Of a stretch of DNA of 64,000 bases, positions 33,717 to 42,504 are shown piece by piece. The stretch is from NCBI RefSeq assembly GCF_004752005.1, contig NZ_CP038493.1, positions 372,001-436,000 of the forward strand, written 5' to 3'. Position 1 is the first letter of the stretch; the number at the start of each line of letters is the position of its first letter. The position numbers were made by a program, and so were the translations under genes. The notes beneath the pieces were generated by a model that worked only from the letters and a program-made list of their open reading frames with translations, made no database searches and was not told the DNA's origin. The stretch comes from Thalassotalea sp. HSM 43. Lineage in GTDB: Bacteria > Pseudomonadota > Gammaproteobacteria > Enterobacterales > Alteromonadaceae.

Positions 33717-35093
33717 TTGCTTTACTGTTGTCGCATTCTTTTGCTGATTATCATTACTGGTCTCGCTGTCACTGACGTGTGGGCTCAGCAATGGCATGTG
33801 CTGCCAAAAGATAATCTACAAAGCATCCTTGATCAAACTAAGGATGGCGATATTGTCTTATTGAGCAAAGCGACTTATAGCGGTAATTTTATTATTAATA
33901 AGGCCATTACCCTTATAGGCGCCCCTGATGCTAATAGTACTAGGACTGTAAGTGGCAGCGTCATCGATGCCAGAGGACAAGGGCACGCTCTGCACTTACA
34001 ACATAGTAATATTCATCTTGAAAATCTCAGGATCATTAACTGGGGCGATGATTTAACCGAGCAAAATGCAGGCATTTACGCAGATCAAAAAAATCACACT
34101 ATCACGATTAAGAATAATTACTTACAAGGTGATGGTTTTGGCATGTGGCTGCAAAACATTGAGCAGATAACGGTCGAAGATAATACGGTTATAGGTAACG
34201 ACACATTGCGTTCGGCTGATAGAGGCAACGGTATACAACTGTCCAATGTAAAAAAAGCTCGCGTGAAGGGAAACAATATCTCCAAAACACGAGATGGGTT
34301 ATATATTATCTCCAGTCAAGATAATGTCCTAGAACACAACACCATGCACAATCTGCGTTATGGTATCCATTATATGTATTCGCATAGCAATAAAGTACTC
34401 AATAACTTTGCCTTCAATACCCGTGCAGGATATGCGCTGATGAGTTCACGTCACTTAACCGTTATGGGTAACCGCACCCAAGATAGCGAAGATTACGGCT
34501 TTTTATTAAATTTCATCACCTACTCTACCATCTCCGACAACCAAATCGTCAACGTCTGGACCAAGCCTGAAAACAAAGTACTAGGTCGAGATGGCAAAGG
34601 TCTTTTTGTCTATAACTCAGCCTATAACACTATTGCTGACAACCTAATAGACACCACTGAAATAGGCATACATCTTACCGCCGGCTCTGAGCACACCGAG
34701 GTGTACAGCAACAGCTTTATTAATAATCCGACACAGGTGAAATACGTATCGAACAAAAAACAAGAATGGAGCAAAGACGGGCAAGGCAATTACTGGAGCA
34801 ACTACCTTGGTTGGGATATTAATAATGACAACATTGGCGATGTTATTTTTGAGCCAAATGACGGTATTGATAAATTGGTATGGCAATACCCTGAGATGAA
34901 AATGTTGATGGACAGCCCGGCAGTTGTTATTTTGCGCTGGGTACAAAAACAATTTCCGGTACTAAAACCGCCGGGAGTTAAAGACAGCTTCCCACTAATG
35001 CACTCAAAGCATCAACCACAACGAATACTTAATAGCAAACCTGAACAATCACCTCGCTCACCTGCAGAGCCTCAACTGACAGCAAAGCCTTAG
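33717..35093 (+). CDS. nosD: Nitrous oxide reductase maturation protein NosD
   Basis: NosD is a periplasmic parallel beta-helix protein that works with the NosFY ABC transporter to supply the copper/sulfur centre of NosZ. The signal peptide covers about residues 1-23. Carbohydrate-binding/CASH-type beta-helix repeats fill residues 60-370, for example NNYLQGDGFGMWLQNI, and a Pro-rich tail ends the protein. At 458 residues it is normal length. The start is a TTG at 33717 with AGAGAG six bases upstream; no ATG lies nearby, so a weak start codon probably lowers expression relative to nosZ. Confidence 0.93.
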   Translation: MLYCCRILLLIIITGLAVTDVWAQQWHVLPKDNLQSILDQTKDGDIVLLSKATYSGNFIINKAITLIGAPDANSTRTVSGSVIDARGQGHALHLQHSNIHLENLRIINWGDDLTEQNAGIYADQKNHTITIKNNYLQGDGFGMWLQNIEQITVEDNTVIGNDTLRSADRGNGIQLSNVKKARVKGNNISKTRDGLYIISSQDNVLEHNTMHNLRYGIHYMYSHSNKVLNNFAFNTRAGYALMSSRHLTVMGNRTQDSEDYGFLLNFITYSTISDNQIVNVWTKPENKVLGRDGKGLFVYNSAYNTIADNLIDTTEIGIHLTAGSEHTEVYSNSFINNPTQVKYVSNKKQEWSKDGQGNYWSNYLGWDINNDNIGDVIFEPNDGIDKLVWQYPEMKMLMDSPAVVILRWVQKQFPVLKPPGVKDSFPLMHSKHQPQRILNSKPEQSPRSPAEPQLTAKP

Positions 35094-35103
35094 AAGAACA
35101 ACT

Positions 35104-36063
35104 ATGAATGAGCCACTGATTTCACTTAAAAACATAATTAAACGTTATCAAGGCGTAGTCGCCTTAGATGACGTTAGCATGATCCTCAATCAAGGCGAAA
35201 TCCTTGGCTTGTTTGGCCACAATGGCGCTGGTAAAACCACAATGATGAAGCTTATTTTGGGTATTATCTCCCCTTGTCAGGGTCAAGTTAAGGTGTTGTC
35301 TAATCAACCCGATAGAAGTGATGCTTGGCCAATTCGAGCACAAATAGGTTATTTGCCAGAAAATGTCAGCTTTTATGAGCAATTGTCTGGCTTAGAAGTA
35401 CTCACCTACTTCTCCAAATTAAAAGGCTATGATAAATCCATGGCGATAAATTTATTAGAGCAAGTTGGCATCAGCCATGCGATGAATCGGAAAGTAAAAA
35501 CCTATTCAAAAGGTATGCGCCAACGCTTAGGGTTAGCTCAAGCGTTTATTGGCAAGCCAAAACTACTCCTGCTTGATGAACCAACAGTTGGCTTAGATCC
35601 TATTGCCACAGCCGAGTTTTACCAAACAGTCGAACAATTGAAAACACAAGGTAGTAGTATTATTTTATGCTCACATGTATTACGAGGCGTCGAGCAACAT
35701 ATCGATAGAGCAATGATACTATCAGCTGGCAAAGTACAGGCGGTTGGCAGCTTAACAACATTACGTCAGCAAGCAAATTTACCGGTGACGATTAAACCCG
35801 TTGGTTTGCAACAACAATTAAATAACCACCCTGAATTAGCGCAATACGTGCAATGCCATAGGGACAATAACAGCAAAAACAAAGTCACAAATAAAAATGG
35901 TGAGGCTACACTGCTGGTGCCTGAAGATAAAAAGATCGAGGTATTGAAACGTCTATTAGCTAATAACGACTTGCACGATTTGTCGTTGCAATCTGCAAGC
36001 CTGGATCAGTTATACCAACACTATTCGGCTCTAGCGAATCAAAGCAATCAGGAGCACAAATAA
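35104..36063 (+). CDS. nosF: ABC transporter ATP-binding protein NosF
   Basis: NosF energises the NosDFY complex used in CuZ-site assembly. Walker A GHNGAGKTTMMK is at about residues 38-49, the signature is YSKGMRQRLGLAQA and Walker B is LLLLDEPTVGLDP. The 319-residue length is slightly above the typical 300 because of a hydrophilic insert near residues 255-275 (NNSKNKVTNKNGEA). It starts ten bases after nosD and ends two bases before nosY, so it is within one operon. Confidence 0.95.
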   Translation: MNEPLISLKNIIKRYQGVVALDDVSMILNQGEILGLFGHNGAGKTTMMKLILGIISPCQGQVKVLSNQPDRSDAWPIRAQIGYLPENVSFYEQLSGLEVLTYFSKLKGYDKSMAINLLEQVGISHAMNRKVKTYSKGMRQRLGLAQAFIGKPKLLLLDEPTVGLDPIATAEFYQTVEQLKTQGSSIILCSHVLRGVEQHIDRAMILSAGKVQAVGSLTTLRQQANLPVTIKPVGLQQQLNNHPELAQYVQCHRDNNSKNKVTNKNGEATLLVPEDKKIEVLKRLLANNDLHDLSLQSASLDQLYQHYSALANQSNQEHK

Positions 36064-36064
36064 T

Positions 36065-36880
36065 ATGTCGATGTTTACGGTTGCTAGCAAAGAGTTCAAA
36101 GATGGATTGAGAAACCGTTGGTTGATTTCAATCACAGCAATTTTCACCATCTTATCCATTGGTTTAACCTACTTTGGCTCTGCTGTATCAGGAACCCTTG
36201 AAGTCGCGTCCCTGTCAACAACCATCGCCAGCTTAGCAAGTCTAACCGTGTTTTTAGTACCTCTAATAGCGTTATTAGTAAGCTACGATAGTTTCGTAGG
36301 CGAACAAGAAAGCGGCACTTTGTTGCTATTGCTCACCTATCCGCTGAGCAAGCCACAATTATTACTGGGCAAATTCATCGGTCAAGGCGCGATAATCGCG
36401 CTAGCAATTTTTGTTGGTTTTGGTAGCTGTGCATTTATTTTATATAGCCAACATAGCGACATCAGTATCCTTTATAGTTTTGCTATCTTTATTGCCAGTG
36501 CCGTATTACTTGGCTTGAGTTTTACCGCAATCGCTTATTTGATTAGCTTGTCGGTCAATGAAAAATCAAAAGCTGCAGGCTTAGCTTTGATTACTTGGTT
36601 TTTATTTGCATTAGTCTTTGATTTAGCACTATTGGCATTTTTAGTCGGTGTTGAACACGGTATCAGTCAACAAGGTTTAACAAAATTGATGATGCTCAAT
36701 CCAGCGGATATTTTCAGATTGGTCAATCTTGCGGGCTTAGACAGCGCTGACGTACATGGCAGTGTCGCTTTGGCGGTTAACTCCACCATGTCACAAACAT
36801 CATTATTTTCGGTGCTCGCCGCATGGATTATTTTGCCTCTGAGTTTATCTATTTGGCTGTTAAAGAAGAAAACATTGTAA
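36065..36880 (+). CDS. nosY: ABC transporter permease NosY
   Basis: NosY is the membrane subunit paired with NosF. The 271 residues show six hydrophobic segments, starting after SKEFKDGLRNRWLI. The conserved EQESGTLLLLLTYPLSKPQLLLGK loop, in parts EQESGTLLLLL and YPLSKPQLLLGK, is typical of the family. It ends in TAATG with the nosL start overlapping by one base, indicating translational coupling. Confidence 0.95.
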   Translation: MSMFTVASKEFKDGLRNRWLISITAIFTILSIGLTYFGSAVSGTLEVASLSTTIASLASLTVFLVPLIALLVSYDSFVGEQESGTLLLLLTYPLSKPQLLLGKFIGQGAIIALAIFVGFGSCAFILYSQHSDISILYSFAIFIASAVLLGLSFTAIAYLISLSVNEKSKAAGLALITWFLFALVFDLALLAFLVGVEHGISQQGLTKLMMLNPADIFRLVNLAGLDSADVHGSVALAVNSTMSQTSLFSVLAAWIILPLSLSIWLLKKKTL

Positions 36881-37374
36881 TGAAAACACTATATTTAACT
36901 TTATTCATGTTCATAGCCTGTTCGCTGTTGGTCGCTTGTGATAACACTAACCAACAAAAAATGTTACTCACTGCCCAAGCTATTGAAAGCGGTGATGAAT
37001 GTCACTTATGCGGCATGTTAATCAGCGATTACTCTGGACCTAAAGGTCAATTATACCGCAGTGACCAAGGAGAAACGGTGCATAAATTTTGCTCTACTCG
37101 CGATCTATTCAGCTTTTATCTCGACCCAGAAAACACCCGCAACATCACTGCCATCTTTGTTCATGATATGAGTAAAGTACCTTGGGATGAACCAAATGAT
37201 AGTTACTTTATTGATGCCAAATCGGCATGGTATGTTGCTGGTTCTAGTCAACAAGGTGCTATGGGGAAAACCTTGGCAAGCTTCAGTCAAAAACAAGATG
37301 CCATCGCCTTTAGCGACAAATTCGGCGGTGAGGTGATTGACTTTAATGCTATTGATTTCAACGCATTACGTTAA
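36880..37374 (+). CDS. nosL: Copper-binding lipoprotein NosL
   Basis: NosL is an outer-membrane-type lipoprotein and copper chaperone for NosZ maturation. I start it at the ATG sharing its A with the nosY stop (36880), giving 164 residues. A frame extending upstream to 36823 lies inside nosY and lacks a signal. The lipobox is LLVAC at about residues 16-20. The metal site DECHLCGMLISDYSGPKGQ follows near residue 41. No nosX/apbE flavin transferase follows, so FMN attachment to NosR must depend on a gene elsewhere. Confidence 0.94.
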   Translation: MKTLYLTLFMFIACSLLVACDNTNQQKMLLTAQAIESGDECHLCGMLISDYSGPKGQLYRSDQGETVHKFCSTRDLFSFYLDPENTRNITAIFVHDMSKVPWDEPNDSYFIDAKSAWYVAGSSQQGAMGKTLASFSQKQDAIAFSDKFGGEVIDFNAIDFNALR

Positions 37375-37669
37375 AGCGCTGTGTTGAAACGTTGTTTTAT
37401 CGCTACAGAGAATGATCACTACTTTCATGCCAGTTTAAACGACGCAAAAGTGACACGCAGGCATACCTAATGCGATAAAACTGGCGCAATGACAATACTT
37501 TTCATAGTAACGGACATAGAGCACCAGAAATTCTCTGACATTTTACAATGAGCTAACCTACTTATAAGCAATGTTAAAGTTCATTAAAGAGCTCAATGAT
37601 AAAACTTAACGAATTTGTAACAGTCTCCTCTGATCAGCCACAGAATTTGACTATGCTGCTGTAATATTT
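37375..37669. other. Gap after nosL, no gene seen
   Basis: About 300 bases without a convincing open frame or RNA gene. There is no strong terminator after nosL. The only structured part is at the right edge, where the direct repeat upstream of the CadC-like gene begins (37670). Confidence 0.6.
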
Positions 37670-37688
37670 GTTAATTTATGTTAATTTG
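37670..37688 (+). promoter_or_regulatory. Direct repeat TTAATTT, candidate operator of the CadC-like gene
   Basis: GTTAATTTATGTTAATTTG holds two TTAATTT half-sites ten bases apart, 43 bases before the ATG of the winged-helix regulator gene. Almost the same sequence, with eleven-base spacing, lies before the neighbouring secreted-protein gene (39893-39912). Tandem half-sites about one helical turn apart are what OmpR/PhoB-type winged helices bind. Confidence 0.5.
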
Positions 37689-37731
37689 ATGCCGAATTTT
37701 GAATTAGCAAAAAGTGCCTAGCAGTTTTCTT

Positions 37732-39801
37732 ATGAGTGCAAACCAGACTTACTTTATCGGTGATTGTAAATTAGAAAGCCACACTATGTTGTTGAGCTTA
37801 GCTGATAAACAAATCAAATTGTCCGCCAAAGTATATGAATTACTTATTCTCTTTATAGAAAGTGAAAATCATATTGTTAGCACAGAGCTGGCAATTGAAC
37901 AGGTATGGAATAATAACGAAGGCGTAGGTAAGCGCGGATTTCGCAATGCCACTTGGATGTTACGAAAGTCATTTAAAGATTTAGGTATCGAGCAAGACAT
38001 CTTCCAAACGTTATCAAAAGTCGGTTATCAGCTAATGCTGCCGGTTAGCCAAGTTGACGACGAACCTATTGCAGCCCCAGCTGCACCTAAAAGCACCAAT
38101 AAAGGCTTGTATGCCTTAAATGGCTTAGCGCTTATCGCCTTGGTTGTGGTATTGGTGCTATGGCCGTCAGAGCAAAAAGAGCAAACTGTCGCGGTTAACA
38201 ATTACACCAGTTACGACAGCATTACTAATTTTGAAGGAACGGAAGAGCATCCTGCTGTTTCAAATACTGGCCAATATCTGGCATTTCAATGGCGTCGTGA
38301 AGGCTCCGGTGGTGAGCTCTATGTCAAAGATCTGACCAATGACGACAGCCCACTCAATTTGATCACCCATCAACAGGTAAACGAAGCATCACCGGCTTGG
38401 GCCAGTGACGACCAGTTATTAGCCTATGTGCGCACGCCTGGCGATAATCAATGTGAAATCCGCTTGCGCAAATTCTTAACCAATGCAGATACCGCATTAG
38501 TTGATGATTGTTATTACTTTCCATATCGACGTGTTTTGACTTGGAGTAATGGCAACAATGACTTTGTCAGTTATTCGAAAAACCACGGCACCAAAGTGGC
38601 GATCCACAGTTTAGAATTAAAAACAAAGAAGAGCACACAAATCACCAATCCACAAACCAATGAGGTCGATTACGCACCGCACTGGTCTGCTGATAACAAG
38701 CAAATGGTGTTTATTCGTGACAAAGGTGCGGTGCGCTTAAGTGATTTGATTTTGATAGATGAGAACCAACAAGAGCAAGTTATTCTGTCGAATAAAATCA
38801 GCATCATTGATGTCGATTGGGATCTGACAGAAAACACCTTATATGTCAGTACCTCAGAAGATGGCCGACTGACAAATTTGAGTATTGATCTTGAGACTGG
38901 TGAGCAAAAAGCAATCAGTAACCTTGGTTTAGGCAGTAATTTATCATTTAATCAGGCCAGTAAAAAACTGCTCTTTTCAAGTCATATTTCTAAAGAGTAT
39001 GTTGCGCTTATTGATCTGAAGTCACAAAAAACCATTAAACGCATCTCGTCATCATCTCGTGATATGTACGCGCGCTATGTTGCTCACAAAAAAGATATTC
39101 TATTTCTGTCAAATCGCAGCGGCTATTGGTCTTTATGGAAGAAAAGCAACGCCGGTAGCGTTAACGTAACCAAGAGTATGGGTAACAGTTTAGTCCCCGC
39201 GGTGTCTCACAATGGTGAGCAATTTGCCGTTATCGTTAAAAAAGACAGTACGCCAGCGCTTTACTTAGGCGATACCAACACTTACAAGCTTAACCCTGTT
39301 GATACCAAAGGTCTTAAAGTTGATAACTTAAGTTGGTCAAGAGATGACAGTGCCATATATTTTGTCTCCAATAAAAACGATAACGTTGGTATTTACAAAC
39401 TGACCTTAAGCACCGGCGATATTGAGCAAATTACCAATAGCGGTGAGCAGTACGCCATAGAAGGCGACAATGGCCAATTATTCGTTTCTCGTATTAACCG
39501 TGATGGTTTATGGCTATATGAACCAACGACTAAAGAATTCACCTTATTTACAGATGAGTTAGCGCAATATGATCATTCATCCTATTTTTATCAGGATAAC
39601 GGCGTCTATTACGTTAATCGAACCTGGGATTCTGATCAGATCAAAAAGCGTCATTTAGATGGCCGCGAAGAAATCTTAATGACCTTCCCTGCGGACAGTA
39701 TTCGTAAGCACTTTGGTATCTCAGCGGCGAAAGACGATACCATCGTCGCGACGCTTAAGATCACCAATGAGTCTGATATTGTCTCAGTTGCATTGCAATA
39801 A
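37732..39801 (+). CDS. CadC/ToxR-like membrane regulator with C-terminal beta-propeller
   Basis: The protein has an N-terminal OmpR/PhoB-type winged-helix DNA-binding domain (residues 1-105, including IKLSAKVYELLILFIES and KVGYQLMLPV). One membrane helix follows (about 126-144, LNGLALIALVVVLVLW). The rest is a periplasmic region of about 540 residues with repeated PD40/TolB-like blades (YAPHWSADNKQMVFI, LSWSRDDSAIYFVSN). This is the layout of one-component transmembrane activators such as CadC, with a propeller as sensor. I start it at the ATG at 37732 (689 residues); a GTG at 37714 is possible and neither has a clear ribosome site. The signal sensed is unknown. Confidence 0.85.
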   Translation: MSANQTYFIGDCKLESHTMLLSLADKQIKLSAKVYELLILFIESENHIVSTELAIEQVWNNNEGVGKRGFRNATWMLRKSFKDLGIEQDIFQTLSKVGYQLMLPVSQVDDEPIAAPAAPKSTNKGLYALNGLALIALVVVLVLWPSEQKEQTVAVNNYTSYDSITNFEGTEEHPAVSNTGQYLAFQWRREGSGGELYVKDLTNDDSPLNLITHQQVNEASPAWASDDQLLAYVRTPGDNQCEIRLRKFLTNADTALVDDCYYFPYRRVLTWSNGNNDFVSYSKNHGTKVAIHSLELKTKKSTQITNPQTNEVDYAPHWSADNKQMVFIRDKGAVRLSDLILIDENQQEQVILSNKISIIDVDWDLTENTLYVSTSEDGRLTNLSIDLETGEQKAISNLGLGSNLSFNQASKKLLFSSHISKEYVALIDLKSQKTIKRISSSSRDMYARYVAHKKDILFLSNRSGYWSLWKKSNAGSVNVTKSMGNSLVPAVSHNGEQFAVIVKKDSTPALYLGDTNTYKLNPVDTKGLKVDNLSWSRDDSAIYFVSNKNDNVGIYKLTLSTGDIEQITNSGEQYAIEGDNGQLFVSRINRDGLWLYEPTTKEFTLFTDELAQYDHSSYFYQDNGVYYVNRTWDSDQIKKRHLDGREEILMTFPADSIRKHFGISAAKDDTIVATLKITNESDIVSVALQ

Positions 39802-39892
39802 TCGTTACCACAAGCTATTCAAATAAACATTATAAGTTATTGTTTATTAAATAAATTGACAAAATATGACAATGTTCAATGATGCAATTGCA

Positions 39893-39912
39893 GTTAATTT
39901 GATGTTAATTTG
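39893..39912 (+). promoter_or_regulatory. Direct repeat TTAATTT upstream of the secreted subtilase-tail protein
   Basis: GTTAATTTGATGTTAATTTG has two TTAATTT half-sites eleven bases apart, 105 bases before the ATG at 40018. It matches the site at 37670-37688 except for one inserted G, suggesting shared control of the two genes by the winged-helix regulator. Confidence 0.5.
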
Positions 39913-40017
39913 TCGAATAGAGCCTTGCCTCGCTAGTCCTTAATGCAGTACAACCCTATTGCCCCTTGCAATAATAATAAAAATATAGGGGCCGTTGATG
40001 TACTCAAGGAAAGCGAT

Positions 40018-40932
40018 ATGAAAATGAAAAAGAGTGCCATAGCAATTTGTGTTGCCGCTGCATTCTCTACAGGCTCGGTCATCTATGCTGATCATTTTGA
40101 GCTTGAGCGCGCAAATAACAATCTAGCCGACAATAATCTAGCCAAGAATGATCTAGCAAAGAATAGTCTAGCCGAAAATAACCTAGCTCAAAAAAGCCTA
40201 GATAAAAACAGCCTAAACGAAAACAACAATGAACTGAATAAACTGAGTGTCGCTGCCAACATTGTTAAGCAGACATACCCAGACTTAGAACCGTTGGAAA
40301 TTAATGCGCTTATTGTTAATACTGCGGCAACCACTCAAGCCCTGAGTACAGGCAAACCGGATCCTCTAAAAGCATTAGCAAATGGCCAAGGTGTTGAAAA
40401 TGTCAACGCGGCGATTGCCTCGCCACTGTTGGTTATGGAACTAGCTAGCAAGCAACCATTTATTCAGTTTGCTTTTGAAGACGTGAGTAACCAAGGGCAT
40501 CTGCCTAAACGCATCGTTTTGCGCAATTTATCCGACTCAGCGCAAACCTATCAAGTGGGCCATCAATTACATACCACAGACGATGTAAAGAGCGCATTCA
40601 GTTTTGAGCACCCGAGCTCGGTATCTATCCCAGCAAACGCCTCGGTTGCAATCAACGTGGTTATGAACATCAGCCAAACCGCGCTATCACAGTGCTCAGT
40701 AATTGATACTGAAGCGTTGCTTACAGCCGGTCGCGAGTCAGCAGTAAAACCAAATGAACTGCATGGTTATTTTACTTTCCGGTCTGAAGGAAACCCGCCA
40801 CTCCATTTACCATGGGTAGTAACAACCCGCGCAGATAAGCATGATAACGCACGTATGCTGGTGCAACGTTACCCATTGCGCCATGGCTGTAATCCAGATT
40901 TTGGCCGCTCACAGTGGCTGTCAGATGACTAA
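40018..40932 (+). CDS. Secreted protein resembling the post-catalytic part of a subtilase
   Basis: From the ATG at 40018 (AAGGA seven bases upstream) the product has 304 residues and a signal peptide (MKMKKSAIAICVAAAFSTG). Residues 35-69 are a five-residue repeat of the NNLAK/NSLAE type. The segment NIVKQTYPDLEPLEINALIVNTA (in parts) and GVENVNAAIASP resemble the helix and the GAG-V-D-A motif that follow the serine motif in S8 proteases. An Fn3-like beta domain (residues 155-240) then ends with PPLHLPWVVTT. No Asp, His or Ser catalytic motif exists, so it is not a protease. It may be an inhibitor, adaptor or domain-loss relic. The ORF upstream to 39943 lacks a signal. Confidence 0.6.
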   Translation: MKMKKSAIAICVAAAFSTGSVIYADHFELERANNNLADNNLAKNDLAKNSLAENNLAQKSLDKNSLNENNNELNKLSVAANIVKQTYPDLEPLEINALIVNTAATTQALSTGKPDPLKALANGQGVENVNAAIASPLLVMELASKQPFIQFAFEDVSNQGHLPKRIVLRNLSDSAQTYQVGHQLHTTDDVKSAFSFEHPSSVSIPANASVAINVVMNISQTALSQCSVIDTEALLTAGRESAVKPNELHGYFTFRSEGNPPLHLPWVVTTRADKHDNARMLVQRYPLRHGCNPDFGRSQWLSDD

Positions 40933-41016
40933 AGACTCATTGCTCAAGACTCATTGCTCAAGAATCATAAACAAATTAAACCGAACAGTTCGACGAACTG
41001 TCGGTAGCAGTTTAAG

Positions 41017-41077
41017 CCAAGCCCGGCTAGTGTAGTTCTCCCTTACATTTAGTGCTTCACCTAACGGGCTTGGTTTT
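41017..41077 (+). terminator. Long-loop hairpin after the subtilase-tail gene
   Basis: CCAAGCCCG and CGGGCTTGG form a perfect 9-bp stem with a 39-base loop, followed by TTTT. A palindrome ACAGTTCGACGAACTGT lies just upstream (40985-41001). Together they probably end the transcript, although the loop is long for a standard terminator. Confidence 0.5.
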
Positions 41078-41137
41078 CCCAATACATTGTTAATCGCCTT
41101 AAGATATTAATAGCGGCTCGAGATTAATAGCTTAACC

Positions 41138-42286
41138 TCAACTTGCAAACACCACTTTATTGCGCCCCATTGCTTTGGCTTGATACAACGCCTTGTCGGC
41201 CTGATTGATGGCGGTTTCAATGGATTCAGGCTGATGTTCAAAATTAAACACACCGAAACTGGCGGTGACATTTATCATGATACCGTGATAGTCAACCATT
41301 TGACTTGCAATTACCGCTCTAAGACGCTCAGCAACCCCTTGGGCACTTGCTCTATCGGCGCGTTTTAATAATATGACAAATTCTTCGCCACCAAGGCGAC
41401 CAATAATATCGCTGCCTTTGATGTTTTTCTTCACCAACTTTATGGTATCCACCAGCACCATATCACCCGCTTCGTGACCATGGGTATCGTTAATGGCTTT
41501 AAAATTATCAATATCTAAATACAATAAACATACTTGCTGTTGCTCGTTTGTTGCTATTAAATCTTGCTGCGCCTGCTCGTAAAAGCCACGTCGGTTATAG
41601 CAATCAACTAATGAATCGGTCATTGCCAGTAAACGCATCTTTGCGGATAAATCTGAGGCGAGAATAAATACCACAAACAATCCCATGGCAATAAACGCCG
41701 CCGGCATAGTGACCAAGTTTATGATGTTATACCAGTTCCAATAAAAGGCATCGGTGTAGCGACCTTGCATCAATGCCATGCTAGCAGCGGCAACTTGCGA
41801 TAACGCCATAAGAAAATAAGAAATTGCCGCACCTTTTTCTGCGGGTAGCGGCTTTGCACGATGTTTAAGAATAACAACACCAATGGCAAACAATAAGCTG
41901 ACGTTAAAATAAAGGTATAAAGATTTACTTAAACCGGCATGAGGAAATACATCGGTAAATAGATACGTTGCCGCTAATACTACCAACGAAATATAAAACA
42001 AATAACGAATATTCAAGCGTGAGCGAGTACGCAGTATGTGCCCCCAGCTGCCTAAAATCACACTTTGTACTGATAAGGTACAAACAATCATCCAATAGAC
42101 AGTATGAGAATCAAAGACAAATTGAAAAATATTAAAAGCGCGTTGCAGCAATAACACCACAAAGGCGAGTGCAAATAACAAAATATGCTTTTGTCTGCCC
42201 ATAGTACGCCAGGCCATAAAAAATATAATGGCCAAGGTTAGACAAGCGATAAGTACGGTAATTTGGATGAGCAAAACAGAATTCAT
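41138..42286 (-). CDS. Membrane diguanylate cyclase (GGDEF)
   Basis: This 382-residue protein has about seven N-terminal membrane segments (residues 1-205) and a C-terminal GGDEF domain. The active-site motif is RLGGEEFVILL and the substrate-contact motif DIDNFKAINDTHGHEAGD is intact, so it should make cyclic di-GMP. The inhibitory site five residues before GGEEF reads KGSD rather than RxxD, so feedback inhibition is probably weakened or lost. The membrane part may sense a ligand or membrane state. It is monocistronic. The PilZ protein at 23.8 kb could be one effector, but nothing links them directly. Confidence 0.88.
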   Translation of the reverse strand: MNSVLLIQITVLIACLTLAIIFFMAWRTMGRQKHILLFALAFVVLLLQRAFNIFQFVFDSHTVYWMIVCTLSVQSVILGSWGHILRTRSRLNIRYLFYISLVVLAATYLFTDVFPHAGLSKSLYLYFNVSLLFAIGVVILKHRAKPLPAEKGAAISYFLMALSQVAAASMALMQGRYTDAFYWNWYNIINLVTMPAAFIAMGLFVVFILASDLSAKMRLLAMTDSLVDCYNRRGFYEQAQQDLIATNEQQQVCLLYLDIDNFKAINDTHGHEAGDMVLVDTIKLVKKNIKGSDIIGRLGGEEFVILLKRADRASAQGVAERLRAVIASQMVDYHGIMINVTASFGVFNFEHQPESIETAINQADKALYQAKAMGRNKVVFAS

Positions 42287-42337
42287 GTCGTATTATTTTT
42301 CTATTTATCGATATGTCGGTCTCGTTTGCTATTGATA

Positions 42338-42503
42338 ATGAGTAATCAAAATCGTTGCCCAATGCAATACAACAATACAGATAACCGAGCTGTATTTTCC
42401 ACCATTTAAAACAGAAGCAAGCGTGTTAGTCAATGCTGAAGATAAATCGGCATTGAGTTTTTACTATGGCTGGGGTGAGAAAAAACATAAAGTAGAGGTT
42501 TAA
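42338..42503 (+). pseudogene. Possible C-terminal gene remnant
   Basis: An open frame of about 55 codons without a start ends at TAA (42501-42503). The last part reads ELYFPPFKTEASVLVNAEDK followed by SALSFYYGWGEKK, which looks protein-like (beta-rich ending) rather than random. I do not recognise the family. It could be the tail of a deleted gene, or chance. Confidence 0.25.
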
Positions 42504-42504
42504 C

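Noticed and set aside
36823..36879. Longer nosL frame starting inside nosY
   Set aside because: It gives no signal peptide, whereas the ATG overlapping the nosY stop gives a normal lipoprotein signal.
37375..37669. A small gene between nosL and the CadC-like regulator (such as nosX)
   Set aside because: No open frame of useful length with a start and ribosome site; no ApbE-like sequence is present.
39943..40017. Longer start for the subtilase-tail protein
   Set aside because: The extra 25 residues have no signal peptide and no ribosome site; the ATG at 40018 has AAGGA and a clean signal sequence.
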